The notes: generated by a model not told the origin, from the sequence alone. Counted from the stretch's first letter, positions 18,211 to 26,821 are shown. The stretch is 45,828 nt of DNA from Flavobacterium psychroterrae (GCF_018380615.1 NZ_JAGYVZ010000032.1:1-45828); one strand, 5' to 3'. Program-made: numbers and translations.

Positions 18211-18996
18211 TTATTGCGCTAATCCTATCAATGCATCAACAGAAGCTGCTTCAGGAGTTGTATCGTAGTTGTCTTTGATATCTGTTAAATATTTTAAAGC
18301 GTCTTCTTTTTGACCTAAAGCCAAAGCAGTTTTACCGGCTTTTAATAAGAAACGAGGTGTTGTAAAATCGTTTTTGTTTGATTCAGCAGCTTTTACATAA
18401 TAGTCTAAAGCTTCTTTTTGTTGGTTTTTTTGAGAATAAGCATCTCCAATTGCACCTTTTGCCAAAGCACTTAAAATTAAATCATCAGATTTAAAATCAC
18501 CTAAATACTTAATAGCATCATCAAATTTACCTGTATTTAAATACGCCATTCCAGCATAGTAATTCGCTAAATTTCCAGCATCAGTTCCAGAATATTCGTC
18601 AGCAATTTTCACGAATCCAAATTTACCTTCAGAACCATTCAACGCTAATTTATATAATGAATCACTTGCTACGCCATTAGTTGCTTTATCAAAATTTTGT
18701 TGAGCAACAAACATTTCTGTTGCAGCTTCGTCTTGTTTAGGAGCTTCAATGAATTTTTGGTAAGCCAAATATCCAATAGTAGCAACTGCAATACCGGCAA
18801 CTAAACCAATAATGATTTTTTGATTTTTAGCAACCCAATCCTCAGTCCTTGAAGCAGTTTCATCTAATTTAGAAAAAACGTCAGCTGTAGTACTATTTTT
18901 TCCATCAAGAATTACTTGTTGTTCTTCATTTACAAGTTCTTCTTTAACTTCCTTTTCCTTTGGTGCCTTATATCCTCTTTTATTGTAAGTAGCCAT
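18211..18996 (-). CDS. Membrane-anchored tetratricopeptide repeat protein
   Basis: A 261-residue protein. A charged cytosolic N-terminus (1-60) precedes one membrane helix (IIIGLVAGIAVATIGYLAY, about 64-82), then TPR-like helices through the C-terminus (NLANYYAGMAYLNTGKFDDA, ALAKGAIGDAYSQKNQQKEA, FLLKAGKTALALGQKEDALK). The layout resembles YfgM-type tetratricopeptide proteins, which contact the Sec translocon and periplasmic chaperones, but that role is not shown here. It is divergent from recF and upstream of ribH; a clear TAnnTTTG promoter precedes it. Confidence 0.85.
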   Translation of the reverse strand: MATYNKRGYKAPKEKEVKEELVNEEQQVILDGKNSTTADVFSKLDETASRTEDWVAKNQKIIIGLVAGIAVATIGYLAYQKFIEAPKQDEAATEMFVAQQNFDKATNGVASDSLYKLALNGSEGKFGFVKIADEYSGTDAGNLANYYAGMAYLNTGKFDDAIKYLGDFKSDDLILSALAKGAIGDAYSQKNQQKEALDYYVKAAESNKNDFTTPRFLLKAGKTALALGQKEDALKYLTDIKDNYDTTPEAASVDALIGLAQ

Positions 18997-19018
18997 TTAA
19001 ATTTAATTTAGTGAACGG

Positions 19019-19050
19019 CAAAAATAAAATTTTTATTGAAACTAAAGCAA
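19019..19050 (-). promoter_or_regulatory. Promoter of the TPR protein gene
   Basis: On the minus strand TTG (19050-19048) is followed after 21 bases by TATTTTTG (19026-19019). This fits the Bacteroidota consensus TTG-N17-23-TAnnTTTG. The predicted RNA start is about 15 bases before the ATG at 18996. Confidence 0.65.
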
Positions 19051-19236
19051 AAAAAAGCAAATTTATATCCATTTTAAAAAAATAATTCACTAAACAGCTT
19101 CTTCTTGCTGTTTTACAGCGAAATAATTCGTCCTGAAATTTTCTAAAAACCAAATTATTTGGTAATTTTTGGTAATTTGCATTTGATTATTTTTTACTCA
19201 TTATTAAGTGGCAAATCTCCCAAAAAGCAATTTTTA

Positions 19237-19324
19237 GCCACAGATTTCACAGATTCTCACAGATTAAGAATTTATTAAATTAAATTTGCTGAACAAAATC
19301 CTTTTTAATCCTTTCATCTGTGGC
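19237..19324. repeat. Intergenic inverted repeat (cacagatt words)
   Basis: In the 403-bp gap between the TPR gene and recF, gccacagatttcacagattctcacagatt-type sequence (19237-19265) is three near-copies of one word. A diverged inverted copy closes the element (ttaatcctttcatctgtggc, 19305-19324). The rest of the gap holds the TPR promoter, a small 7-bp hairpin at 19092-19113 and AT-rich sequence with no gene. Confidence 0.55.
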
Positions 19325-19399
19325 AGAAAAAAACCTAATCTGCAGGGAAAAGTCATAATTTGGGAACGTTAATTCTTATCATCACAGTTTCAAACAAAA

Positions 19400-20482
19400 A
19401 TGCATTTAAATAAAATTTCTTTATTCAATTATAAAAATTTCTCCGAAGCTAGTTTTGATTTCGACCTGAAGATCAATTGCTTTGTGGGCAAAAACGGAAT
19501 TGGAAAAACCAATGTACTTGACGCAATTTATCATTTAGCTTACGGAAAAAGTTATTTTAATCCGTTAGCGGTACAAAATATCAAACACGGAGAAGAGTTT
19601 TTTGTTATTGATGCCGAATTAGAAAAAAACGAAAGAACGGAACAAATTGTCTGCAGTTTAAAAAAAGGACAAAAGAAAATCCTGAAAAGAAACGGAAAAG
19701 CATATGATAAGTTTTCAGATCATATTGGGTTTATTCCGTTAGTAATTATTTCTCCGGCAGATCGTGATTTAATTGTTGAAGGAAGCGAAACACGCCGTAA
19801 ATTCATGGATAGCGTGATTTCGCAATTAGATTCTACCTATTTACATCAGCTTATTCAATATCAAAAAGTAATTGTACAGCGAAATGCGTTGCTTAAATAT
19901 TTTGCTTTGAATCATGTTTTCGACAATGATACCTTATCTATATATAATGAACAGCTGAATAGTTACGGAAAATCTATTTTTGAAAAACGAAAAGATTTCC
20001 TGGAACAATTCATACCTATATTTAATGAACATCACAAAACGATAACTGGGTCTGAAGAAACCGTGCAATTAGTTTATGAAAGTCATTTATTCGAAAAAGA
20101 TTTATTGACCCTTTTACAAGAAAATATAAATAGAGATCGTGCGCTTCATTATACAAGCGTAGGAATTCATAAAGATGATTTATCATTTGAAATAGATTCA
20201 CATCCAATAAAAAAATTCGGATCGCAAGGACAGCAGAAATCTTTTTTGATTGCTTTGAAATTAGCTCAATTTGAATTTTTAAAGAAACAAAGCGGTGTAA
20301 AACCTCTTTTATTATTTGATGATATTTTTGATAAATTAGATGAAACCCGTGTTTCTAAAATTATCGAAATGGTAAACAGCGAAACTTTCGGACAGCTTTT
20401 TATCTCGGATACACATCCGGAACGAACCGAAGCAATTGTGAAATCGACGCATCAGAGTTATAAGATATTTAATTTAGGATAA
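19400..20482 (+). CDS. recF: DNA replication/repair ATPase RecF
   Basis: A 360-residue SMC-like ATPase that helps load RecA on gapped single-stranded DNA. The N-terminal Walker A is FVGKNGIGKTNVLDAIYHLA, the ABC-type signature is GSQGQQKSFLIALKLAQ, and Walker B is LLLFDDIFDKLDETR followed by FISDTHPER. Length is typical. It is the first gene of the plus-strand block and sits apart from dnaA/dnaN/gyrB, as is usual in Flavobacteriia. Its 3' side carries a composite repeat. Confidence 0.95.
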   Translation: MHLNKISLFNYKNFSEASFDFDLKINCFVGKNGIGKTNVLDAIYHLAYGKSYFNPLAVQNIKHGEEFFVIDAELEKNERTEQIVCSLKKGQKKILKRNGKAYDKFSDHIGFIPLVIISPADRDLIVEGSETRRKFMDSVISQLDSTYLHQLIQYQKVIVQRNALLKYFALNHVFDNDTLSIYNEQLNSYGKSIFEKRKDFLEQFIPIFNEHHKTITGSEETVQLVYESHLFEKDLLTLLQENINRDRALHYTSVGIHKDDLSFEIDSHPIKKFGSQGQQKSFLIALKLAQFEFLKKQSGVKPLLLFDDIFDKLDETRVSKIIEMVNSETFGQLFISDTHPERTEAIVKSTHQSYKIFNLG

Positions 20483-20493
20483 AGTTTTTTTTA

Positions 20494-20724
20494 GCCACGA
20501 ATTTCACGAATTAACGCGAATTATAAACTTGCCACCCAGAATTCAAATAAAAATCCGTTTTTATCCGCGTCTTTGCGAAGCGAATCAGTTTAATTCGTGT
20601 TTTATTTTGAGACAAGTAATCACAAAGTAACAAAGTAACCACAAAAATGCGCAGACCACCTATGTCAAAGCTAAGCGTTAAGGCATTATTTATAAATTCG
20701 TGCTAATTAGTGAAATTCGTAGCC
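20494..20724. repeat. Composite intergenic repeat (cacgaatt words with an inner element)
   Basis: Nearly the whole 308-bp recF-to-rhodanese gap is one composite. The outer arms are gccacgaatttcacgaatta (20494-20513, continuing as acgcgaatt) and an inverted copy ending tagtgaaattcgtagcc (about 20695-20724), with only scattered mismatches. Inside lies a second unit (20547-20599) equal in length to units at 1705-1757 and 41132-41184. Further inside is acaaagtaacaaagtaacca. No reading frame is credible. Confidence 0.6.
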
Positions 20725-20790
20725 AAACCAAAACCGAACATATAAAATCAAAAATCATTACTTTAGCAATACCATTTTAAATTCAGAATC

Positions 20791-21489
20791 ATGAAATTCC
20801 CCAAAATTTTATTATTAATAATTTCAGTTCTATTCATTTCCTGTAACGACAAGAAATCGAATTCTTTTGAATCAATTGCGCCAAAGGAATTTGCAAAAAA
20901 AATTAAAACAACCGAAAAGCCACAAATTTTAGACGTGAGAACTCCCGAAGAATTTGAGTCTGAACATATTGATAATGCCAGAAACGTAAATTGGAATAGT
21001 GACGATTTTGCATCAAAAGCAGGATCTTACGACAAATCAAAACCTATTTATGTGTATTGCTTAAGCGGAGGAAGAAGCAAAAAAGCAGCTACAAAACTAA
21101 CTGAATTAGGTTTTACTACTGTTTATGAACTCGAAGGCGGAATCATGAACTGGAATGAAGAAGGATTTGGAAAACAAGCAACAACCGAAGTTGGAATATC
21201 AATGAACGACTTTAATGATTTATTAAATACAGATAAAAAAGTTTTGGTCGATTTTTATGCCGAATGGTGCGGACCTTGCAAACAAATGGAACCGTATATT
21301 TTGAAAATGCAAAAGGAAATGACAGACAAAGTTGTCGTTATCAGAATTGATGTTGACAAAAACAAAACGATGGCAACTCAACTTAAAATTGATCAGCTTC
21401 CAACTTTGGTTTTATACGAAAACAAAGCGGTTCAGTGGAAAAATACGGGACTTATCAGCGAAAAAGATTTAAAAAAACAACTGCAATAA
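20791..21489 (+). CDS. Rhodanese-thioredoxin fusion lipoprotein
   Basis: A 232-residue envelope protein. A lipoprotein signal (MKFPKILLLIISVLFISC, lipobox FISC) leads to a rhodanese domain (about 28-115) with LDVRTPEEFESEHIDNARNV and the active Cys in YCLSGGRSKKAA. A thioredoxin domain follows (about 130-232) with FYAEWCGPCKQM and the cis-Pro segment QLPTLVLY. The fusion suggests sulfur transfer or persulfide handling coupled to dithiol reduction in the periplasm; this is inference. A weak -7 element TACTTTAG lies at 20759-20766. DUF2461 follows after 10 bases. Confidence 0.9.
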   Translation: MKFPKILLLIISVLFISCNDKKSNSFESIAPKEFAKKIKTTEKPQILDVRTPEEFESEHIDNARNVNWNSDDFASKAGSYDKSKPIYVYCLSGGRSKKAATKLTELGFTTVYELEGGIMNWNEEGFGKQATTEVGISMNDFNDLLNTDKKVLVDFYAEWCGPCKQMEPYILKMQKEMTDKVVVIRIDVDKNKTMATQLKIDQLPTLVLYENKAVQWKNTGLISEKDLKKQLQ

Positions 21490-21499
21490 ATACAGAGAT

Positions 21500-22177
21500 A
21501 TGCTTACCAAAGAATCATTGCAATTTATAGACGACTTAAAAAAGAACAACAATAGAGATTGGTTTCAGGACAATAAAAAACGATATGAGATTTTCAAAAA
21601 AGATTATCATCAATTAGTGGGTGATTTTCTGGATGCTATGAAACCGCTTGATGCTTCATTAGAATTACTGGAAATTAAAAACTGTACTTTCAGAATCAAT
21701 CGTGATATTCGGTTTTCAAAAGATAAATCTCCTTACAAAGCACATTTAGGCGTTTGGCTGTCGTCTGGTGCAAAAGGTCAAAACCGTTCCGGATATTATG
21801 TACATATTGAAAAAGGCGCCAGTTTTATTGCGGGCGGATTTTATTCTCCGGATCCTGACCAATTAAAAAAAGTCAGAAAAGAAATTGCTTTCTTTCATGA
21901 TGATTTAGAAGTTATCTTAAAAGATAAAAACTTCAAAAAGGAATTTGGAAATTTAGATATCGACGAAAATAATTCGCTTAAAAATCCGCCAAGAGGTTAT
22001 GAGAAAGACCATCCTGCAATTGAGTTTTTAAAATTGAAAAGTTTCACGACAACTCAGAAATTTGATATTTCTGAAGTCACTCAAAAAGATTTTGTCGCAA
22101 AAATGAGCAAGAAGTTAATCGCTTTAAAACCATTAAACGAATTCATTAATCGCGCTTTAGAAACAGAGGAATTTTAA
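21500..22177 (+). CDS. DUF2461 family protein
   Basis: A 225-residue cytosolic protein. DUF2461 landmarks are present: FIDDLKKNNNRDWFQDNKKRY near the N-terminus, the conserved CTFRINRDIRFSKDKSPYK, GYYVHIEKGASFIAGGFYSP, and the C-terminal PLNEFINRAL. The function of the family is unknown. It is 10 bases after the rhodanese-thioredoxin gene and likely co-transcribed. No membrane segment or signal is visible. Confidence 0.88.
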   Translation: MLTKESLQFIDDLKKNNNRDWFQDNKKRYEIFKKDYHQLVGDFLDAMKPLDASLELLEIKNCTFRINRDIRFSKDKSPYKAHLGVWLSSGAKGQNRSGYYVHIEKGASFIAGGFYSPDPDQLKKVRKEIAFFHDDLEVILKDKNFKKEFGNLDIDENNSLKNPPRGYEKDHPAIEFLKLKSFTTTQKFDISEVTQKDFVAKMSKKLIALKPLNEFINRALETEEF

Positions 22178-22181
22178 AAAT

Positions 22182-22298
22182 TTAACCACAAATTACGCAA
22201 ATTCACACAAATTTATTTAGAAAAACTAAACAGTCTAAAACTTTCAATTACAATTTCCAAAAATGCAATTTGTGCTAATTTGTGAAATTTGTGGTAAA
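22182..22298. repeat. Intergenic inverted repeat (cacaaatt words)
   Basis: Arms 22182-22213 (ttaaccacaaattacgcaaa and on) and 22267-22298 (ending gtgaaatttgtggtaaa) are inverted copies with a few mismatches. Each arm is three near-copies of cacaaatt. The right arm lies directly before the glycosyltransferase start and contains an in-frame GTG that would add ten repeat-derived residues. Confidence 0.6.
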
Positions 22299-22311
22299 AA
22301 TCAAATCCCAA

Positions 22312-23373
22312 ATGACTAAAAAGAAAATACTTTTTCTTGGAGAATCGTACCGTACCGACGCTATTACATGGATGAATGGTTTGAAAGAATTTGGAGATTT
22401 TGAAATTTGCACTTGGGAACTTCAAACACCAAACAATACAAAACTCAACAGGTTCAAGCGCATTTTAGAATACGCCTTCTCTCCTATTTCTATTCGGAAA
22501 ACAATTCGTGAGCAAAAACCCGATATGATTATTGCCGAAAGAACCACGAGTTATGGTTTTCTCGCTGCAATTTCAGGAATGCATCCTATTGCAATTGCAC
22601 AACAAGGCCGAACTGATTTATGGCCAGATGGCTCTGTTTTATTGCCTTTCAAGAAAATAATTCAGAAACACGCGTTCAAAAAAGCCGATTTAATTCATGC
22701 CTGGGGACCTGTTATGACCATTTCGATGAAAGCAGTTGGCGTTGACATGAATAAAGTTTTGGTTATCCCGAAAGGAATTGACCTAACGCTTTTTTCTCCT
22801 TCAATTAATAATTCGAATAAAATTGAGGCGATTGTAACGCGTTCTTTACAATCCGAATATCGTCATGATTCTATTTTGAAAGCTTTTGCAATTCTACATC
22901 AAAAAGAAATTGATTTCTCTCTGACAATTGTTGGCGATGGAACCCGTTTACAATCCTTAAAAGATTTAGCCGCAGCTTTACAAATTGAAAACAAAGTAAT
23001 TTTTACAGGCAGAATTCCAAATACAGAACTTCCTAAATTATTACAGCAATCTAATATTTATATCAGTATGCCAATTACCGAAGGCGTTTCGGCTTCGTTA
23101 TTTGAGGCAATGGCTTGTAATTGTTATCCGGTAGTTTCTGATATTCCCGGAAATCAAAGTTGGATCAAACATCGCGAAAACGGACAATTAATTGAAATTG
23201 ATAATATCGAAATGCTTGCCGAAGAATTGATCTGGTCTTTTGAAAATACTGAATCCCGAAATAATGCAATTCTTCAAAACAGAAAATTTGTTGAAGAAAA
23301 TGCTAATTACGATATCAATATGAAGATTATTGCCGATAAATATCACGAGTTATTGGATTTGAGCGAAAATTAA
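22312..23373 (+). CDS. Glycosyltransferase family 4-like
   Basis: A 353-residue GT-B enzyme from ATG 22312; the in-frame GTG at 22282 lies within a repeat arm and is rejected. The C-terminal nucleotide-sugar half shows LTIVGDGTRLQSLKDLA, VIFTGRIPNTELPKLL, and the EX7E motif in EGVSASLFEAMACNCYPVV, typical of retaining GT4 enzymes. The N-terminal acceptor half begins KKKILFLGESYRTDAITW. Donor and acceptor are unknown; a role in surface glycan assembly is likely. No membrane segment is present. Confidence 0.87.
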   Translation: MTKKKILFLGESYRTDAITWMNGLKEFGDFEICTWELQTPNNTKLNRFKRILEYAFSPISIRKTIREQKPDMIIAERTTSYGFLAAISGMHPIAIAQQGRTDLWPDGSVLLPFKKIIQKHAFKKADLIHAWGPVMTISMKAVGVDMNKVLVIPKGIDLTLFSPSINNSNKIEAIVTRSLQSEYRHDSILKAFAILHQKEIDFSLTIVGDGTRLQSLKDLAAALQIENKVIFTGRIPNTELPKLLQQSNIYISMPITEGVSASLFEAMACNCYPVVSDIPGNQSWIKHRENGQLIEIDNIEMLAEELIWSFENTESRNNAILQNRKFVEENANYDINMKIIADKYHELLDLSEN

Positions 23374-23374
23374 C

Positions 23375-23510
23375 CACAGAGTGCACCAAGATTTTATAAA
23401 TAGAAAAACACAGAGTTCGCAAAGCTTTATCAACACAAAGCTTTGCGAACTTTGAGTTTTTAACATACAAATAAGTAAAAAAATCTTTGCGAACGTTGCG
23501 GTAAAAACCT
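23375..23510. repeat. Intergenic composite inverted repeat (ttcgcaaagc words)
   Basis: A strong inner hairpin pairs 23405-23428 (contains cagagttcgcaaagcttt) with 23437-23460 (contains aaagctttgcgaactttg), 21 of 24 positions agreeing around an 8-base loop. An outer layer, ccacagagtgcaccaagatt (23373-23392) and ctttgcgaacgttgcggt (about 23485-23502), is more decayed. It occupies the gap before the aminotransferase. Confidence 0.55.
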
Positions 23511-23584
23511 CACAACACGTAACAATTTTACAATCTTAACGTCATACTGTTTCACTGAATTTTTTAATTTAATCTAAAAAAGAG

Positions 23585-24688
23585 ATGAATAACAGAAGAA
23601 ACTGGCTAAGACAAATAGGTTTAGGCACAATAGGTTTAGGTTTTATTCCATTTGAAACGTTTGCAAATCCTCTAGCAGAAGATTATGTTTTACCTGATTT
23701 TGATAATTCACCTATATTATTAAGATCAAATGAAAATCCTTACGGTCCTTCTCCGCTTGCTCGAATCGCAATGACAAAAAGCGTCAATAATAGTAATCGA
23801 TACGGCTGGAATCTTGAATCGGAATTAATTTCGGCTCTTGCCAAAAAGAACAATGTTGCAGACAATAACATTTTACTTGGTGCAGGTTCAACAGAAATTT
23901 TAGATTTAGTACTTCAATATACTGCTTTAAAGAAAGGTAATTTTATAATGGCAGAAACCACATACAATTACTGGACAGCTCCTTGTGAAAAATTAGGACT
24001 TAAAAAAATTAAAATTCCATTAACCAAAGACAAAAAACATGATTTAACGGCAATGCTGAAAGCAATTGACGCCGATACAAAAATGATCTACATCTGTAAT
24101 CCTAATAATCCAACAGGAACAATATGCGATAGAGAAAAACTGGTATCATTTATAAATGAAGCAACCAAAAAAGTTATTGTATTTGTAGACGAAGCTTATA
24201 TCGATTTTACTAAAGAGCAATCATTGAGCAACTTAGTTACAGAGAATAAAAACCTAATCATTGCTAAAACTTTTTCAAAAATGTATGGATTAGCTGGCGC
24301 ACGCATTGGTTATGCCATTGCAAATCCTGCTACTATTGAAGAAATTGGCAGTTTAAAATCATCTGCTAACGATTCCGTAGGCGTTGTTTCAACTGCAGGC
24401 GCAATAGCATCTTTACAAGATGAAAATTTCGTTAAACAAGTAAATTCCAACAATGAAGAAGTTAAGAAATATACTATTGACCAACTTACCCAATTAAACT
24501 TAACTTGTATTCCGTCTTATTCGAATTTCATTTATTTCTCTTTAGAAAACTACAAAAAAGATTATTTTAAGCAATTAGAAAATCATAATATATTAGGAAC
24601 AAAAATCTATGAAGAAAACGGAAAGTGGACCAGAATCACTATTGGAACTATGAAGGAAATGCAGCTTTTTATTGCAGCTTTAAAGTAA
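23585..24688 (+). CDS. Exported histidinol-phosphate aminotransferase-like PLP enzyme
   Basis: A 367-residue fold-type I aminotransferase most like HisC. PLP-site motifs: LGAGSTEILDLV, ICNPNNPTGT (about 170-179), VDEAYIDF and the Schiff-base Lys in KTFSKMYGLAGARIGYA (Lys232). Unusually it begins MNNRRNWLRQIGLGTIGLGF, a twin-arginine-type signal (RRNWLR) with a hydrophobic stretch ending near residue 27, so it is predicted to be exported folded to the periplasm. A biosynthetic HisC should be cytosolic, so the substrate is probably different. The gene stands alone between a repeat and murB. Confidence 0.85.
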   Translation: MNNRRNWLRQIGLGTIGLGFIPFETFANPLAEDYVLPDFDNSPILLRSNENPYGPSPLARIAMTKSVNNSNRYGWNLESELISALAKKNNVADNNILLGAGSTEILDLVLQYTALKKGNFIMAETTYNYWTAPCEKLGLKKIKIPLTKDKKHDLTAMLKAIDADTKMIYICNPNNPTGTICDREKLVSFINEATKKVIVFVDEAYIDFTKEQSLSNLVTENKNLIIAKTFSKMYGLAGARIGYAIANPATIEEIGSLKSSANDSVGVVSTAGAIASLQDENFVKQVNSNNEEVKKYTIDQLTQLNLTCIPSYSNFIYFSLENYKKDYFKQLENHNILGTKIYEENGKWTRITIGTMKEMQLFIAALK

Positions 24689-24741
24689 AATTTTATTATC
24701 CGTTATTTTTCAGAAAATCTATTCAAATAAATTATAATCGT

Positions 24742-24778
24742 TACTTTTGATCTCAGAATTATCCCGAAATTTCGGGAT
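24742..24778 (+). promoter_or_regulatory. murB -7 element and leader palindrome
   Basis: TACTTTTG (24742-24749) matches TAnnTTTG. Eleven bases later, atcccgaaatttcgggat (24761-24778) is a perfect 18-bp palindrome that would lie in the 5' leader of murB, 18 bases before its ATG. It could be an operator or an RNA hairpin; no T-run follows. Confidence 0.45.
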
Positions 24779-24796
24779 TCAAAAAGCATTTTATTT

Positions 24797-25810
24797 ATGG
24801 AAATCCAATCCAATTTTTCTTTAAAAAACTACAATACTTTTGGCATTGAAGCCAAAGCAAAACAATTTGTTGCCATTCATTCTGTAGATGAATTGAAAAC
24901 CATTTTAGAAAAATATAAAAACGAGAAAAAATTTATTTTAGGCGGCGGAAGCAATATGCTTTTGACCAAAGATATTGATGCGTTGGTGATTCATATTGAT
25001 TTAAAAGGCAAAAAAATCATTAAAGAAGATGAAGATTCTGTCTGGGTTGAAAGTCAGGCGGGAGAAACCTGGCATGATTTCGTACTTTACACTATCGAAA
25101 ACAATTTTGGCGGTTTAGAAAACATGTCGCTTATTCCCGGAAATGTTGGTACAACTCCGGTTCAGAATATTGGCGCTTATGGAACCGAAATAAAAGACAC
25201 TTTTGTTTCTTGCGAAGCTATCAATATTAATTCTCAGGAAATAAAAACATTTATAAATGCTGAATGTAATTTTGGTTACAGAGAAAGCATTTTTAAAAAT
25301 GAAGTTAAAGATCAATATATAATTACATCTGTAATCTATAAATTGACGAAACGCAATCACAAAATCAATACTTCATACGGAGATATTACGGCTGAATTGA
25401 CCAAAAATAATATTACAACTCCAACTCTTAAGGAGGTAAGTAATGCCGTAATTGCAATCAGACAAAGCAAATTACCGGATCCGAAAGAACTGGGAAATAG
25501 CGGAAGCTTCTTTAAAAATCCAATTTTATTAAAATCTGATTTCGAGAAAATTCATCAAAAATTTCCGGAAATGAAATATTATGAAATTTCAGCAACTGAA
25601 GTAAAAGTTCCTGCTGGATGGTTAATTGAACAAGCGGGTTTTAAAGGAAAACGTTTTGGAGATGCGGGAGTTCATAAAAATCAGGCATTGGTTTTAGTAA
25701 ATTACGGGAACGCAACAGGACAGGAAATTTTAGCCGTTTCCAGAGATGTTCAAAAAACTGTTTTTGAAACTTTTGGCATTCATATCGAAGCCGAAGTAAA
25801 TGTAATTTAA
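24797..25810 (+). CDS. murB: UDP-N-acetylmuramate dehydrogenase (type I)
   Basis: A 337-residue flavoenzyme reducing UDP-GlcNAc-enolpyruvate to UDP-MurNAc in peptidoglycan synthesis. FAD-domain motifs FILGGGSNMLL and SLIPGNVGTTPVQNIGAYG, the FGYRESIFK tyrosine loop that defines type I enzymes, the catalytic Ser in ELGNSGSFFKNP, and PAGWLIEQAGFKGKRFGDAGVHKNQALVLV at the C-terminus are all present. Cytosolic. It begins a series of closely spaced small genes. Confidence 0.95.
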   Translation: MEIQSNFSLKNYNTFGIEAKAKQFVAIHSVDELKTILEKYKNEKKFILGGGSNMLLTKDIDALVIHIDLKGKKIIKEDEDSVWVESQAGETWHDFVLYTIENNFGGLENMSLIPGNVGTTPVQNIGAYGTEIKDTFVSCEAININSQEIKTFINAECNFGYRESIFKNEVKDQYIITSVIYKLTKRNHKINTSYGDITAELTKNNITTPTLKEVSNAVIAIRQSKLPDPKELGNSGSFFKNPILLKSDFEKIHQKFPEMKYYEISATEVKVPAGWLIEQAGFKGKRFGDAGVHKNQALVLVNYGNATGQEILAVSRDVQKTVFETFGIHIEAEVNVI

Positions 25811-25838
25811 TCGCTGATTTACGAATCATATTCTATAA

Positions 25839-26348
25839 ATGAAGAAACTTAATATCAAGGTTGCTGTAATTCAATTATTGGGAATGATTTTCCTTGTTAA
25901 TGGTATTATGCAATTACGATTTTATACTGTTGCAGAAAAAATGATTTGTGCAAAAACTCATTTTTCAGATCAAAAATCTGAATGTTGTGATAAATTTTTT
26001 CCAACAAAAGAAGATATTCCTATTTTTTGGCCCAACGTTTACATCTGGATATTTTTTGGATTATTATTCGGGATCATAATTGTTTCTTTCCTCAACTGGA
26101 AAAATAAACTTTCCCCATTAAACAGTATTATAGTTGCAGTCGCAATGTACTTTATTTTAAGACTTAAGTTTTTTAGAAAAGGAGTAATATCACGTGTATT
26201 TAACTTTTTCAGAACCGCATTTTCTGATGATTTTGAAACACAATGTTTAATTGAAGGTGTTACTTTCACTATTATTGGAATTTTCACTTTATATTTAAGT
26301 ACGAATCGAAGTTCATTTAATTTGAACAAAAAGGGTATTGAAATTTAA
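25839..26348 (+). CDS. Hypothetical membrane protein
   Basis: A 169-residue protein I do not recognise. It has four predicted membrane segments: about 7-25, 65-85 (VYIWIFFGLLFGIIIVSFL), 90-108 and 138-158 (EGVTFTIIGIFTLYLSTN). The extracytoplasmic loop after the first helix has three cysteines (CAKTH...SECCDKFF). Five bases separate it from the GNAT gene and 28 from murB, so it is probably co-transcribed. No function is proposed. Confidence 0.7.
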   Translation: MKKLNIKVAVIQLLGMIFLVNGIMQLRFYTVAEKMICAKTHFSDQKSECCDKFFPTKEDIPIFWPNVYIWIFFGLLFGIIIVSFLNWKNKLSPLNSIIVAVAMYFILRLKFFRKGVISRVFNFFRTAFSDDFETQCLIEGVTFTIIGIFTLYLSTNRSSFNLNKKGIEI

Positions 26349-26353
26349 AAATA

Positions 26354-26821
26354 ATGGCAGAAATAATTTCTATCAGGACAGTAAATCCAGACAATGAAAA
26401 AGTGCTGGCAATCACGGAAGAATTGTCTGAAAATCTTTATCTTCGTTTTGGAAGTGACGGAAAAAATTCTTTTCAGGATTGGCAAAACAACAACTCGAAA
26501 TTTGTATTTGTTATTGCCGAAATTAATGATGAAGTTGTTGGTTGCGGAGCAGTCCGACCTATCGACGAAAATACGGGAGAAATAAAAAGAATGTATTCTA
26601 AATTTCCCGGAAAGAAGATTGGTAAAACTATTTTATTATTTTTAGAAGAAAAAGCAGCAACACTGGGATATACTGATTTGGTTTTAGAAACACGATTAAA
26701 AAATGAAAGTGCTATTCAATTTTATCAAAAACAAGGCTATAAAATCATTCCGAATTACGGAAAATATACAGATCGACCAGAAGCTATTTGTTTGGGAAAA
26801 TCTTTAAATCAAAATTCATAA
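26354..26821 (+). CDS. GNAT family N-acetyltransferase
   Basis: A 155-residue protein with the GNAT core: FVIAEINDEVVGCGAVRPID (strand 4), EIKRMYSKFPGKKIGKTILL (the acetyl-CoA loop, Q/R-x-x-G-x-G/A-like), and LVLETRLKNESAIQFYQKQGYKIIPNYG. The acceptor is unknown. It is 5 bases after the membrane protein and 2 bases before the PaiB-like gene; GNAT and PaiB-like proteins also neighbour each other in the Bacillus pai locus. Confidence 0.88.
   Translation: MAEIISIRTVNPDNEKVLAITEELSENLYLRFGSDGKNSFQDWQNNNSKFVFVIAEINDEVVGCGAVRPIDENTGEIKRMYSKFPGKKIGKTILLFLEEKAATLGYTDLVLETRLKNESAIQFYQKQGYKIIPNYGKYTDRPEAICLGKSLNQNS

Noticed and set aside
19092..19113. Small hairpin aaacagc / gctgttt with ttcttctt loop
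   Set aside because: Seven pairs without a T-run or position suited to termination; not strong enough to call.
19237..19266. Repeated cacagatt words resembling a short CRISPR-like array
   Set aside because: Units are only 8-11 nt with no unique spacers, and there are no cas genes; arms are inverted rather than serial.
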